A DNA stretch of 64,000 bases, taken from the NCBI RefSeq assembly GCF_003224335.1, contig NZ_QKLF01000006.1, positions 124,001 through 188,000 on the forward strand, given 5' to 3'. The notes beneath the pieces were generated by a model, which saw nothing but the letters and a program-made list of their open reading frames with translations, was not told where the DNA came from and searched no databases. Within the stretch, counting starts at the first letter, position 1. Each line of letters starts with the position of its first letter. Source of the DNA: Curtobacterium sp. MCJR17_055 (GTDB lineage: Bacteria; Actinomycetota; Actinomycetes; Actinomycetales; Microbacteriaceae). Positions 54,364-63,124 of the stretch are shown here, piece by piece. Position numbers and translations under genes: made by a program.

Positions 54364-54441
54364 GCGCAGCATCCTACGGAGGCCGCGCACGCGTCGGCTG
54401 CGCTGTCCACAGGTCGCAGGCGTGACGACGACAATGGGGAC

Positions 54442-55263
54442 GTGATCGTCCTCGCAGCAACCCCCATCGGCAACCTCGGTGACGCCTCCCGTCGACTCGT
54501 GGAGACGCTGTCGAACGCCTCCGTGGTCGCCGCCGAGGACACCCGGACCGCGATCCACCTCATGCGTGCCCTGGGCATCGAGAACCGACCGCGCCTCATC
54601 GCGCTGCACGAGCACAACGAACGGGAGCGCGCGGCCGAGGTCGTCGAGCTCGCACGCGAGGACGACGTCGTGGTGCTCACCGACGCGGGCATGCCGGCGA
54701 TCAGCGACCCCGGGTTCCCGCTGGTCGAGGCCGCCGCGGCCGCAGGCGTCACCGTCACGGCCGTCCCCGGCCCGAGCGCCGTGCTCACCGCCCTCGCCCT
54801 CTCCGGGCTGCCGACCGACCGCTTCACGTTCGAGGGGTTCCCGACCCGGAAGGGCGGGGAGCGGCGTCGTGTCTTCGCGGCGCTCGCCGGGGAGCAGCGG
54901 ACGATGGTCTTCTTCGAGTCCCCGCACCGGATCGCCGACACGCTCGGGGACATGGCCGCCGGCTTCGGTGCCGACCGGCGCGCGGCGGTCTGTCGTGAAC
55001 TCACGAAGCTGCACGAGGAGGTCCGTCGCGGCACCCTCGCCGAGCTGACCGAGTGGGCGGCCGACGGGGTCCGCGGCGAGATCTGCGTCGTCGTCGCCGG
55101 GGCCACCGGGTCGGGGGAGGACGCCACGATCGAGGACGGTGTCCGCCTCGTGCTCGAGCGCGTGGCCGCGGGAGCGCGGATGAAGGAAGCCGCCGCCGCG
55201 GTGGCCGACGCGACCGGGCTGTCGAAGCGGGACCTCTACGAAGGCGCGCTCGCCGCGCGCTGA
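54442..55263 (+). CDS. rsmI: 16S rRNA 2'-O-ribose C1402 methyltransferase
   Basis: SAM-dependent methyltransferase of 273 residues that methylates the ribose of C1402 in the decoding centre. IVLAATPIGNLGDASRRLVETL is the family start, VVAAEDTRTAIHLM and DAGMPAISDPGFPLVEAAAAAGV are the SAM-binding and tetrapyrrole-methylase-like motifs, and FFESPHRIADTL and CRELTKLHEEVRRGTL are typical. GTG 54442 has GGGGA just upstream. The C-terminal SKRDLYEGAL helix is the usual end of RsmI. Confidence 0.95.
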   Translation: MIVLAATPIGNLGDASRRLVETLSNASVVAAEDTRTAIHLMRALGIENRPRLIALHEHNERERAAEVVELAREDDVVVLTDAGMPAISDPGFPLVEAAAAAGVTVTAVPGPSAVLTALALSGLPTDRFTFEGFPTRKGGERRRVFAALAGEQRTMVFFESPHRIADTLGDMAAGFGADRRAAVCRELTKLHEEVRRGTLAELTEWAADGVRGEICVVVAGATGSGEDATIEDGVRLVLERVAAGARMKEAAAAVADATGLSKRDLYEGALAAR

Positions 55264-55280
55264 ACCGACCGGGGGGAGTC

Positions 55281-55322
55281 GGACGGGAGGCCCGTGGCGA
55301 CGTCGCGACGAGCCTCCCGTCC
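55281..55322 (+). terminator. Hairpin terminator after rsmI, GGACGGGAGG family
   Basis: Arms GGACGGGAGGCCCGT (55281-55295) and ACGAGCCTCCCGTCC (55308-55322) match at 14 of 15 positions, 18 bp after the rsmI stop. Confidence 0.78.
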
Positions 55323-55385
55323 GGTCATCCACAGGCGGCCGGGAGGCGCGTCACGCGGTTTCGAGTCGCCTCTAGGATGGTCCGC

Positions 55386-56963
55386 ATGGCCGACGGCAGC
55401 TCGTTCTCGATCACCACGCCGATCTTCTACGTCAACGACGTGCCCCACATCGGGCACGCGTACACGGAGGTCGCCGCGGACGTCCTCGCGCGCTGGCACC
55501 GGCAGCGCGGCGACGACACCTGGCTGCTGACCGGCACCGACGAGCACGGGCAGAAGATCCTGCGGACCGCCTCGGCGAACGACGTCACACCGAAGGAGTG
55601 GGCCGACCGCCTCGTCACCGACGCGTGGAAGCCGCTGCTCGACACGGTGGACGTCGCCAACGACGACTTCATCCGGACGACGGACGAGCGGCACGAGCGG
55701 GGCGTGACGGCGTTCCTGCAGAAGCTGTACGACGACGGCTACATCTACGCGGGCGAGTTCGAGGGCTTCTACTGCGTGGGGTGTGAGGAGTACAAGCAGC
55801 CGAGCGACCTCGTGCCCGGGACCGGTCCGTACGAGGGCCAGCAGGTCTGCGCGATCCACTCAATCCCGGTGGAGGTCCTGGCCGAGCGGAACTACTTCTT
55901 CCGCATGTCCGACTTCGAGCAGCGCCTGCTCGACCTCTACGAGTCGAACCCGCAGTTCATCCAGCCGGAGAGCGTCCGCAACGAGATCGTGTCGTTCGTC
56001 AAGCAGGGCCTGCGCGACCTGTCCATCTCGCGGTCGAGCTTCGACTGGGGCATCCAGATCCCGTGGGACTCGGACCACGTCCTCTACGTCTGGTTCGACG
56101 CGCTCCTCAACTACGTCACCGCACTCGGCTACGGCACGGAGGACGACGAGGCCTTCCAGCGTCTCTGGCCGAGCGTGCACATCGTGGGCAAGGACATCGC
56201 ACGGTTCCACGCTGTCATCTGGCCCGCGATGCTCATGGCGGCCGGACTGCCGGTGCCGGAGCGCGTGTTCGGCCACGGGTGGCTGCTCGTCGGCGGCGAG
56301 AAGATGTCGAAGTCGAAGCTGACCGGCATCGCCCCGAGCGAGATCACCGACACGTTCGGGTCCGACGCGTTCCGCTACTACTTCCTGCGTGCCATCACCT
56401 TCGGGCAGGACGGCAACTTCAGCTGGGAGGACATCTCGGCGCGGTACCAGGCGGAGCTCGCGAACGGGTTCGGCAACCTGGCGTCCCGCATCGTCGCGAT
56501 GCTGAACCGCTACTTCGACGGTGCCGTCCCCGAGCGCGGGGAGCTGACCGAGTCCGACGCTGCGATCGACGCCCTCGCGCAGGCCGTCACCGAGCGTGCC
56601 GACGCCGCGATCGAGGCCTTCGCGCCGCACGACGCGATCAGCACCGTCTGGGAGCTCGTGGACGCCCTCAACGGCTACATCACCGAGCAGGAGCCGTGGG
56701 CCCTCGCCAAGGACGAGGCGCAGCGTGCGCGGCTCGCGACCGTGCTCGTCACGGCGCTCCGCGGACTCGGGACCGTCGCGGTCCTGGTGTCGCCGGTCAT
56801 GCCGAAGGCCACCGAGAAGCTCTGGGCGTCGATCGGTGCCGGCGGGTCGATCGCCGAGCAGCGCGTCGACCGTGCCTGGGAGTGGCAGGGCTCCGAGACG
56901 GTGACGCCCCTCGCCGCCGGGCTGTTCCCGCGCATCGAGCAGCCGGAGCAGGGCGCCGCGTGA
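55386..56963 (+). CDS. metG: Methionyl-tRNA synthetase
   Basis: Class I synthetase of 525 residues that charges tRNA-Met. SITTPIFYVNDVPHIGHAYTEVAADVLARW holds the HIGH signature at residues 21-24; VFGHGWLLVGGEKMSKSKLTG holds KMSKS near residue 306. CVGCEEYKQPSDL gives the metal-knuckle cysteines, with only part of the zinc set left. There is no C-terminal tRNA-binding dimerisation domain, as usual in short actinobacterial MetRS. ATG 55386 starts immediately before the catalytic domain. The stop overlaps the GTG of tatD by 4 bp. Confidence 0.97.
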   Translation: MADGSSFSITTPIFYVNDVPHIGHAYTEVAADVLARWHRQRGDDTWLLTGTDEHGQKILRTASANDVTPKEWADRLVTDAWKPLLDTVDVANDDFIRTTDERHERGVTAFLQKLYDDGYIYAGEFEGFYCVGCEEYKQPSDLVPGTGPYEGQQVCAIHSIPVEVLAERNYFFRMSDFEQRLLDLYESNPQFIQPESVRNEIVSFVKQGLRDLSISRSSFDWGIQIPWDSDHVLYVWFDALLNYVTALGYGTEDDEAFQRLWPSVHIVGKDIARFHAVIWPAMLMAAGLPVPERVFGHGWLLVGGEKMSKSKLTGIAPSEITDTFGSDAFRYYFLRAITFGQDGNFSWEDISARYQAELANGFGNLASRIVAMLNRYFDGAVPERGELTESDAAIDALAQAVTERADAAIEAFAPHDAISTVWELVDALNGYITEQEPWALAKDEAQRARLATVLVTALRGLGTVAVLVSPVMPKATEKLWASIGAGGSIAEQRVDRAWEWQGSETVTPLAAGLFPRIEQPEQGAA

Positions 56964-57883
56964 CGGACGCGCACGTCCGCGCACGCGGTGGCGACGGTGG
57001 CCGGCAGAAGCGGGACCTGACGTACCCGCCGTTGCCGCAGGCCTTGGCGGTCCCCGTGTACGACAACCACACCCACATGGAGATCGCCGACGGCGTCGGT
57101 GACGGTGGGGACGGTCCGCTCGAGTACGGCGAGCACCTCGACCGCGCCGCGAACGTCGGTGTCCGCGGCGTGGTGCAGGTCGGGACCGACCTGGCCACCT
57201 CGCAGTGGTCCGCGTCGATCGCAGCCCGTGAGCCGCGCGTCCTCGCGGCGGTGGCCCTGCACCCGAACGAAGCGCCGGTGCTCGACGAGCAGGGGCTGTT
57301 GGACGAGCACCTGGCCGGCATCGAAGCGCTCGCGGGGCTGCCGCGCGTCCGGGCGATCGGCGAGACCGGACTCGACTTCTTCCGGACCGGGGACGACGGC
57401 CGAGCCGCCCAGGTCCGCTCGTTCGAGGAGCACATCCGGATCGCGAAGGAGTACGACCTCGCGCTGACGATCCACGACCGGGACGCCCACGACGCCGTGG
57501 TCGAGGTCCTCGAGCGCGTCGGCGCTCCGGAGCGGACGGTCTTCCACTGCTTCTCCGGCGGCACCGAACTCGCGCGGCTCTGCGCCGAACGCGGCTGGTA
57601 CATGTCCTTCGCCGGGACGGTCACGTTCAAGAACGCGCAGAACCTGCGGGACGCCCTGCACGTGGCGCCGCGGCACCTCATCATGGTCGAGACCGACGCC
57701 CCGTTCCTCACACCGACGCCGTTCCGCGGCCGGCCGAACGCGCCGTACCTCATCCCGCTCACCGTGCGGTCGATGGCGGAGACCCTCGGCACCGACCCGT
57801 CGACGCTGGCCGAGCAGATCTCGTCCAACACCGAGCTCGTGTACGGCTCGTGGGACGACGAGCCGACCACGGTGGGGGAGTAG
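56960..57883 (+). CDS. tatD: TatD-family metal-dependent deoxyribonuclease
   Basis: TIM-barrel hydrolase of 307 residues that trims DNA 3' ends or acts in quality control. [13 protein letters not shown] holds the first metal His pair, [17 protein letters not shown] the Glu, [14 protein letters not shown] the next His, [39 protein letters not shown] the second His, and [24 protein letters not shown] the Asp. The GTG overlaps the metG stop (GTGA), so translation is coupled. A 30-residue basic N-terminal extension precedes the barrel. Confidence 0.94.
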   Translation: MTDAHVRARGGDGGRQKRDLTYPPLPQALAVPVYDNHTHMEIADGVGDGGDGPLEYGEHLDRAANVGVRGVVQVGTDLATSQWSASIAAREPRVLAAVALHPNEAPVLDEQGLLDEHLAGIEALAGLPRVRAIGETGLDFFRTGDDGRAAQVRSFEEHIRIAKEYDLALTIHDRDAHDAVVEVLERVGAPERTVFHCFSGGTELARLCAERGWYMSFAGTVTFKNAQNLRDALHVAPRHLIMVETDAPFLTPTPFRGRPNAPYLIPLTVRSMAETLGTDPSTLAEQISSNTELVYGSWDDEPTTVGE

Positions 57884-57885
57884 TC

Positions 57886-58749
57886 ATGGGTGCCCTCCTC
57901 GGTCCGGCGGAGATCCGCGACCTCGCGGCGACGCTCGACGTCACCCCCACCAAGAAGCTCGGCCAGAACTTCGTGCACGACGCCAACACCGTGCGACGCA
58001 TCGTCTCGGTTGCGGGGGTGACGCCGGACTCCCGCGTGCTCGAGGTCGGTCCCGGGCTCGGTTCCCTGACGCTCGGGCTGACCGAGACCGGCGCTCCCGT
58101 GACCGCCGTCGAGATCGACGCCCGGCTCGCCGCGCACCTGCCGACCACCGTCGCCGCGATGCAGCCCGACGCCCGCCTCACGGTCGTCCACCAGGACGCA
58201 CTCCAGGTGGCCGCCGAGGACCTGCCCGTGGCGCCGACGCACCTCGTCGCGAACCTGCCGTACAACGTCTCCGTGCCGGTGCTCCTGCACCTCCTCGCCA
58301 CCTTCCCGTCCCTCGTCCGGTCGCTCGTCATGGTGCAGGCCGAGGTCGGCTACCGGCTCGCGGCGGACCCGGGCAGCAAGGTCTACGGGTCCCCGAGCGT
58401 CAAGGCCGCCTGGTACGGCTCGTGGCGCATCGCGGGGCAGGTCAGCCGCCAGGTGTTCTGGCCCGTGCCGAACGTGGACAGCGTGCTCGTCGGTTTCGAC
58501 CGGCACGAACCGCCGGGGGACGAGCAGCTGCGGTCGCGGGTCTTCACCCTCGTCGACGCGGCGTTCCAGCAGCGGCGGAAGATGCTGCGGCAGGCACTGT
58601 CCGGCGTCCTCGGTGGCAGCGCCCGTGCGTCGGAGGTCCTCGAGGCGGCGGGCATCGCACCGACCGCCCGCGGCGAGGAGCTCGGGGTCGACGACTTCGT
58701 GCGGCTCGGCCGGACCGTCCTCGCGGCCGCCGGCGGCGCCGCGTCCTGA
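57886..58749 (+). CDS. rsmA: 16S rRNA dimethyladenosine transferase
   Basis: SAM-dependent enzyme (KsgA) of 287 residues that dimethylates A1518 and A1519 near the 3' end of 16S r[21 protein letters not shown] is the conserved start, [15 protein letters not shown] motif [15 protein letters not shown] motif [21 protein letters not shown] motif IV with NLPY, and RRKMLRQAL the C-terminal signature. GGGGGAG at 57874-57880 sets the ATG. The gene follows tatD by 2 bp. In most actinobacteria ispE comes next; it does not here. Confidence 0.96.
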   Translation: MGALLGPAEIRDLAATLDVTPTKKLGQNFVHDANTVRRIVSVAGVTPDSRVLEVGPGLGSLTLGLTETGAPVTAVEIDARLAAHLPTTVAAMQPDARLTVVHQDALQVAAEDLPVAPTHLVANLPYNVSVPVLLHLLATFPSLVRSLVMVQAEVGYRLAADPGSKVYGSPSVKAAWYGSWRIAGQVSRQVFWPVPNVDSVLVGFDRHEPPGDEQLRSRVFTLVDAAFQQRRKMLRQALSGVLGGSARASEVLEAAGIAPTARGEELGVDDFVRLGRTVLAAAGGAAS

Positions 58750-58811
58750 CCCCGCCACACATGGGCAGCCGTCCGGCGGAGGATCCGGTCCGCGCTGGGT
58801 ACGCTCGCTCC

Positions 58812-59351
58812 ATGACCGACGACGTCGTCCGCTCGCACGCACGGGGGATCCCCGCCGACCGCGTGGCCGCGGCCACCGGTGCCGCGCCGGACGACTGGTA
58901 CGACCGCCTCGACCGAGCCGACGGGCGCACCATCGGCCACACGGCCATCGCCGCCTGGCTCGTCGGTCAGGGCGTCGACCCCTGGTGGGCGCAGAGCGTC
59001 GCCGTCGGCTACGAGCAGTCCCGCGGCCTCCGTGTCCCCGGGCAGCGCTCCGACGGCACGTTCGCCGTCTCGGCCTCACGGCAGGTCGACGGCGACCGGG
59101 AGGCGGTGCTCGACCGCGCGGTCGTCGTCGCGTCCGCCGCGTTCGGGCACGGCCCGACCTCGGAGCGCCGGGGTGGGAAGCGTCCCTCGGCCCGGTGGAC
59201 GTCCGCCGACCGGGAGTCGGTGCTGCTCACGACGGAGGACGGCCCCCGCCCGGGCACCGTCCGGCTGTCGGCGACGCGTGAACGTCTCACCGGGCCGGAG
59301 CGGATGCCCGAGGCGAAGGCCGGACTGCGGGACCTGCTCGCCGCGGTCTGA
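58812..59351 (+). CDS. DUF4287-like protein
   Basis: Protein of 179 residues of unknown function. RVAAATGAAPDDWYDRLDRADGRTIGHTAIAAWLVGQGVDPWWAQSVAVGYEQSRGL (residues 16-72) matches the DUF4287 pattern, with its WWAQ and GYEQ(A/S)RGLR motifs. A C-terminal half VSASRQVDGDREAVLDRAVVVASAAFGHG resembles the domain that accompanies DUF4287 in activator-like proteins (related to AHSA1-type folds), but this is weak. The gene lies 62 bp after rsmA, where ispE is usually found. Confidence 0.7.
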   Translation: MTDDVVRSHARGIPADRVAAATGAAPDDWYDRLDRADGRTIGHTAIAAWLVGQGVDPWWAQSVAVGYEQSRGLRVPGQRSDGTFAVSASRQVDGDREAVLDRAVVVASAAFGHGPTSERRGGKRPSARWTSADRESVLLTTEDGPRPGTVRLSATRERLTGPERMPEAKAGLRDLLAAV

Positions 59352-59365
59352 GCCGCAGGGCGGGC

Positions 59366-60106
59366 TCAGTGCTCGCGGCCCGCCATCATCTCGAGGATCT
59401 GCTGGTGGGTGCCGTCGCGTTCGGCCCACCGGAGCGGCTGGACGTTCTGCACGAGGACCTCCGACGTCCCGCCGGTCTCGATGATCGTCATCACCTCGTC
59501 GACGAAGGCGTCGAGGGGCATGCCGCCGAAGTCCGCTCCGCCCATCAGGTCGGTCTGCACGGCCGGCGGAGCGAGTTCGAGCACCTCGACCGCGGTGCCG
59601 ACGAGCTGCTGTCGGAGTGCCTGCGTGTACGAGTGCACGCCGGCCTTGGTGGCGCTGTAGGTCGGGGTCGCGGTGAGCGGCACGAACGCGAGCCCCGACG
59701 ACACCGTCATGACGGTGGCGGCCGGGCGGGTGAGCAGGTGCGGCAGGAACGCGTCGATCAGGCGGATCGTCCCGACCAGGTTCGTCTGGATCGTCTCGAG
59801 GGCGTCCTCGATGTGGCCGGGGTCGCGGAGGTCCTCGTTCCGCATGATGCCCGACATCGTCACGAGGGTGTCGAGTCCGGGGTGTGCGGCGAGGACCTGG
59901 TCGGCGGCCGCCCGGATCGAGTCGGCATCGGCGACGTCGATCTGGACCGTGCCGAGGCCGTGCTCCTCGGCGAGGGAGTCGAGCAGGGCCTGTCGGCGCC
60001 CGCCGATGACGACGGTGCTGCCCGCGGCCTGCAGGCGGAGCGCGAGCGTCAGGCCGATGCCCGAGGTCGCGCCGGGGATGAAGACGGTGCTGTTGGTGGT
60101 GTCCAT
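59366..60106 (-). CDS. Short-chain dehydrogenase/reductase (DltE-like)
   Basis: Classical SDR of 246 residues. TVFIPGATSGIGLTLALRLQAAGSTVVIGGRR is the cofactor loop, and TVMTVSSGLAFVPLTATPTYSATKAGVHSYTQALR holds the Ser, Tyr-x-x-x-Lys catalytic set. LVTMSGIMRNEDL replaces the usual NNAG, as in DltE-type members. ATG 60106 is used; an upstream in-frame start adds 16 unsupported residues. It is divergent from an XRE-type regulator, and the gap contains the palindrome GGGACC-GCC-GGTCCC. Confidence 0.9.
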   Translation of the reverse strand: MDTTNSTVFIPGATSGIGLTLALRLQAAGSTVVIGGRRQALLDSLAEEHGLGTVQIDVADADSIRAAADQVLAAHPGLDTLVTMSGIMRNEDLRDPGHIEDALETIQTNLVGTIRLIDAFLPHLLTRPAATVMTVSSGLAFVPLTATPTYSATKAGVHSYTQALRQQLVGTAVEVLELAPPAVQTDLMGGADFGGMPLDAFVDEVMTIIETGGTSEVLVQNVQPLRWAERDGTHQQILEMMAGREH

Positions 60107-60157
60107 GACGACCACGATGCCCGCGCCGTGTCGACGCATCCAGAGCCCGCACATCGG

Positions 60158-60172
60158 GGGACCGCCGGTCCC
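60158..60172. promoter_or_regulatory. Palindrome GGGACC-GCC-GGTCCC
   Basis: Perfect 6-bp inverted repeat with a 3-bp spacer in the gap between divergent SDR and XRE-type genes; candidate operator of the XRE protein. Confidence 0.5.
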
Positions 60173-60207
60173 TGGTTCCCGGCCGCGCCGAGCAGCAGAC
60201 TGGACGC

Positions 60208-61050
60208 ATGGACCGTGCCGCCCTCGCCGACTTCCTGCGCCGCCGACGCGAGCTCCTGCGCCCGGAGGACGTCGGGCTCGGTGCCGGCGCTCGTCGACGC
60301 ACCCCGGGCCTCCGTCGTGAGGAGGTCGCCGCGCTGGTCGGCATGTCGGTCGACTACTACACGCGCCTGGAGCAGCAGCGCGGACCGCAGCCGTCCGAGC
60401 AGATGGTGGCCGCGATCGCCCGTGCCCTCCGCTGCTCCCTCGACGAGCGCGACCACCTGTTCCACCTCGCGGGGCAGAACGCGCCGGTGCGCATGCACCG
60501 CGCCGACCACGTGGACCCGGCGATCCTCCGGGTGCTCGACCGGCTGACGGACACGCCGGCGATCGTCGTCAGCCACCTGGGGGAGACCCTCGTCGAGAAC
60601 CGGCTCGCCGTGGCGCTCCTCGGCACGTCGGTCGGCCTGTCGGGCAACGATCGGTACCAGGCATGGCGGTGGTTCGTCACCGGCACCGAGCTCGACCGGT
60701 ACGCACCGGAGCAGCACGAACGACTGGGGCGGGTCGTGGTGGCGTCACTGCGGGCGGCGGTCGGTCTCGCCGGACCCGGCGATCGTCGGGCGACCGAACT
60801 CGTCGCCGAACTCGAGCGGCGCAGTCCCGAGTTCGCCCGGCTGTGGGCGCTGCACGAGGTCGCCCTCCGCTGGTCGGACAACAAGACGATCATGCAGGCC
60901 GAGCTCGGTCGCATCACCGTCGACTGCCAGGTGCTGCACACGGACGACCAGGCACAGGCGCTCCTGCTCTTCACTGCACCGCCGGGGAGCGAGGACGCCC
61001 AGAAGCTCGAACTGCTCGGCGTCCTCGGCCAGCAGACCTTCGCCGGTTGA
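60208..61050 (+). CDS. XRE-type regulator with MmyB-like domain
   Basis: Regulator of 280 residues. The N-terminal helix-turn-helix RRTPGLRREEVAALVGMSVDYYTRLEQQRGPQPSEQMVAAIARAL (residues 29-73) carries the GLRREEVA signature of the MmyB group; a C-terminal MmyB-like PAS-related domain (ETLVENRLAVALLG to GRITVDCQVLHTDDQAQALLLFTAPPGSEDAQKLELL) follows. Such proteins often sit next to and repress an SDR or NAD-dependent oxidoreductase, as here. The ligand, possibly a fatty acid in known MmyB structures, is unproven. Confidence 0.92.
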   Translation: MDRAALADFLRRRRELLRPEDVGLGAGARRRTPGLRREEVAALVGMSVDYYTRLEQQRGPQPSEQMVAAIARALRCSLDERDHLFHLAGQNAPVRMHRADHVDPAILRVLDRLTDTPAIVVSHLGETLVENRLAVALLGTSVGLSGNDRYQAWRWFVTGTELDRYAPEQHERLGRVVVASLRAAVGLAGPGDRRATELVAELERRSPEFARLWALHEVALRWSDNKTIMQAELGRITVDCQVLHTDDQAQALLLFTAPPGSEDAQKLELLGVLGQQTFAG

Positions 61051-61123
61051 CGGCCGGATCGACCTGTTCCGTCGATCTCGACAGGGCCTATGCCGGATGA
61101 TATTGTGACATGGCAGGACGTCG

Positions 61124-61894
61124 TCAGACCTCCCGCACCCAGCCGACGCCCCGCCCTCGAGCGGGGCGTCGTGCGTCCGGGGGGCACCAGACGGCCTCCT
61201 CGACTGTGATCGACCGCACTGCCCGCACGATCCGGGCCGTGGCCCGCGCTGCGCGGTGGTCACGTTCCGGCACGGTCCTGTCCCGGTTCAGGAAGTACGT
61301 CGCGAAGTCGGCTGCCTGGAGCAGCCGGCTCTCGCGCGACGGGCCGAAGTAGAGCGTGTCAGCGATCCTGGTGAGCGGACCCGCTGTCCATCCGGAGGAC
61401 ACGCCCGTCCTGACGTCCCGCAGGCTGCGCCGCGCTCCGTCGGCGGCGGCGTGGTGGTCGTCGGCGAGCACGAGTCCGAGTTGCTCACTCGGGTCAGCTC
61501 CTTCCAGGTGCTCATCGACCGCTTCGAGCACGTGTGCGAGCGTCAGGAGGTGTACCGGACGGGCGTCCGCGACGGGATGAGCGCGGTGTGCACGGAGGTC
61601 GATGCCCCGGAACACGAAACTGGCCGTCGACCGGGCGAGCACAGTCGCCGTCGACATGCAGGCCCGCACTCGCACTTGCGGCGGGACGCACCCCCAACCG
61701 CTCTTGCCGTGGAACATCTCGACGGCGTGGAACTCGGTCTCCGGGTCGAACCCCGGCACTGACCGCGCGACGTCCGTCGCCGCCGCGTCCAACCCGTCCT
61801 CGATCGTCCGGAGCGCTGCCGCGTCGACGATGAGCGCGCCGAAGAAGTAGTAGCGGTCATCACGAGCGGATTCGTCGATGAAGATGAGACGCAT
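61124..61894 (-). CDS. DUF3800 protein
   Basis: Protein of 256 residues of unknown function. RLIFIDESARDDRYYFFGALIVDAAAL is the DUF3800 start with the FIDES motif, LVLADDHHAAADGARRSL supplies the middle acidic motif, and LYFGPSRESRLLQAADFATYFLNRDR the C-terminal QxADxxAY-like motif; the three acidic motifs suggest an RNase H-like metal-dependent fold. DUF3800 genes are common in variable regions, but no partner toxin, defence gene or mobile element is present here. ATG 61894 places the FIDES strand at residue 2. The end is convergent with the XRE-type gene. Confidence 0.85.
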   Translation of the reverse strand: MRLIFIDESARDDRYYFFGALIVDAAALRTIEDGLDAAATDVARSVPGFDPETEFHAVEMFHGKSGWGCVPPQVRVRACMSTATVLARSTASFVFRGIDLRAHRAHPVADARPVHLLTLAHVLEAVDEHLEGADPSEQLGLVLADDHHAAADGARRSLRDVRTGVSSGWTAGPLTRIADTLYFGPSRESRLLQAADFATYFLNRDRTVPERDHRAARATARIVRAVRSITVEEAVWCPPDARRPARGRGVGWVREV

Positions 61895-61994
61895 CAAGCC
61901 AGGATACTGATGTACCAGTCTGTCGATGCGCCGCAGCCGCAACACCACGTCACACACCTGGCAGCCTCCACACGTGCGTGCCTAGGGTGGGGCG

Positions 61995-63005
61995 GTGAGC
62001 ACTCCGCGCGTGACCGTCATCCACGAGAACCCCGAGTGGTTCCCGCCGCTCGCCGCTGCCTTCGAGGCCGAGGGCGTCCCGGTGCGGGAGCTCCTGCTGA
62101 CCGAGGGGCAGATCGACCTCGGCGCCGAACCGGAGCCCGGTGTGTACTGGAGCCGCATGTCGGCCAGCTCGCACACACGCGGGCACGAGCACAGCAAGGA
62201 GTACACCCGCGCGGTGCTCGGCTGGCTCGAACGAGCGGGCCGCCAGGTCGTCGGCGGCAGCCACGTGCTCGAGCTCGAGGTCTCGAAGGTCGCTCAGCAC
62301 GGGCTCCTGCAGCAGGCCGGGTTCGACGTGCCCCGCACCACCGCGGTGTTCGGCACGGCGACGCTCACGCAGGCGGCCGCGGACTTCACGGGCGGCCAGG
62401 ACGTCCCCTTCATCACGAAGCACAACCAGGGCGGCAAGGGCCTCGGCGTCCGGCGCTTCGACTCGCTCGCCGAGTTCGACGCCTACGTCGACAGCCCGGA
62501 GTTCGAGGAGCCGGTGGACGGCATCACGCTGCTGCAGGAGTACCTGACCGCTCGTGAGCCGTTCATCACCCGCGTCGAGTTCGTGGGCGGCGAGTTCGTC
62601 TACGCCGTCCGCGTCGACACGAGTGCGGGCAGCTTCGAGCTCTGCCCCGCCGACGCATGCGAGGTCCCGCAGGTCATCGCCGGCGCGGTGTGCGAGGTCC
62701 CCGGCACGGAGACCGCAGGAGCGCCCCCGGCGTTCAGCGTCCGGACCGAGGTGACCGCGGAGCACCCGCTCGTGCAGCAGCTCCGCACGTTCCTCGCCGA
62801 CCAGCGGATCACGATCGCCGGCGTCGAGTTCATGGAGACGACCGACGGTCGGACAGTCGTCTACGACATCAACACGAACACGAACTACAACCCCGCCGTC
62901 GAGGAGGCCGCACCGGCCTCGGGCCCGCGGTCGATCGCCCGCTACCTCGGCGGGCTGCTCGACGCGGAGTACGCCACGGCCGCCGCACCGGCGGCGCACG
63001 CCTGA
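61995..63005 (+). CDS. ATP-grasp ligase (RimK/glutathione-synthetase-like)
   Basis: ATP-dependent carboxylate-amine ligase of 336 residues. VPFITKHNQGGKGLGVRRFDS is the ATP-grasp phosphate loop and GITLLQEYLTAREPFITRVEFVGGEFVYAVRVDTSAG the central beta-region; IAGVEFMETTDGRTVVYDINTNTNYNPAVEE holds the Glu and Asn metal ligands. The preATP-grasp domain starts at PRVTVIHENPEWFPPLAAAF and contains GVYWSRMSASSHTRGHEHSKEYTRAVLGWLE. The start is GTG 61995. It is followed after 119 bp, with a hairpin, by a flavin-dependent monooxygenase gene. Both the amino-acid donor and the acceptor are unknown. Confidence 0.85.
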   Translation: MSTPRVTVIHENPEWFPPLAAAFEAEGVPVRELLLTEGQIDLGAEPEPGVYWSRMSASSHTRGHEHSKEYTRAVLGWLERAGRQVVGGSHVLELEVSKVAQHGLLQQAGFDVPRTTAVFGTATLTQAAADFTGGQDVPFITKHNQGGKGLGVRRFDSLAEFDAYVDSPEFEEPVDGITLLQEYLTAREPFITRVEFVGGEFVYAVRVDTSAGSFELCPADACEVPQVIAGAVCEVPGTETAGAPPAFSVRTEVTAEHPLVQQLRTFLADQRITIAGVEFMETTDGRTVVYDINTNTNYNPAVEEAAPASGPRSIARYLGGLLDAEYATAAAPAAHA

Positions 63006-63055
63006 CCGGCGACACGACACCGCCGCACCACACGGCACCGCCTGACCCACCCACC

Positions 63056-63099
63056 GGTCTGGAGGCCCGGCTCGCCACCGGCACCGAGCCTCCGGACCG
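63056..63099 (+). terminator. Hairpin between ATP-grasp and monooxygenase genes
   Basis: Left arm GGTCTGGAGG...GGCTCG pairs with CGAGCC...TCCGGACC, with a bulge. It resembles the GGACGGGAGG family in layout but has diverged. It may limit read-through into the monooxygenase gene. Confidence 0.5.
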
Positions 63100-63124
63100 T
63101 CATCTCCACCAGCAAGGAACCCCC

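Noticed and set aside
61110..61352. A forward 80-codon frame preceded by AT-rich DNA (GATGATATTGTGACATGG)
   Set aside because: It is antisense to the end of the DUF3800 gene, is Arg/Ser-rich and matches nothing. The AT-rich spot looks promoter-like but has no paired -35 element at the right distance.
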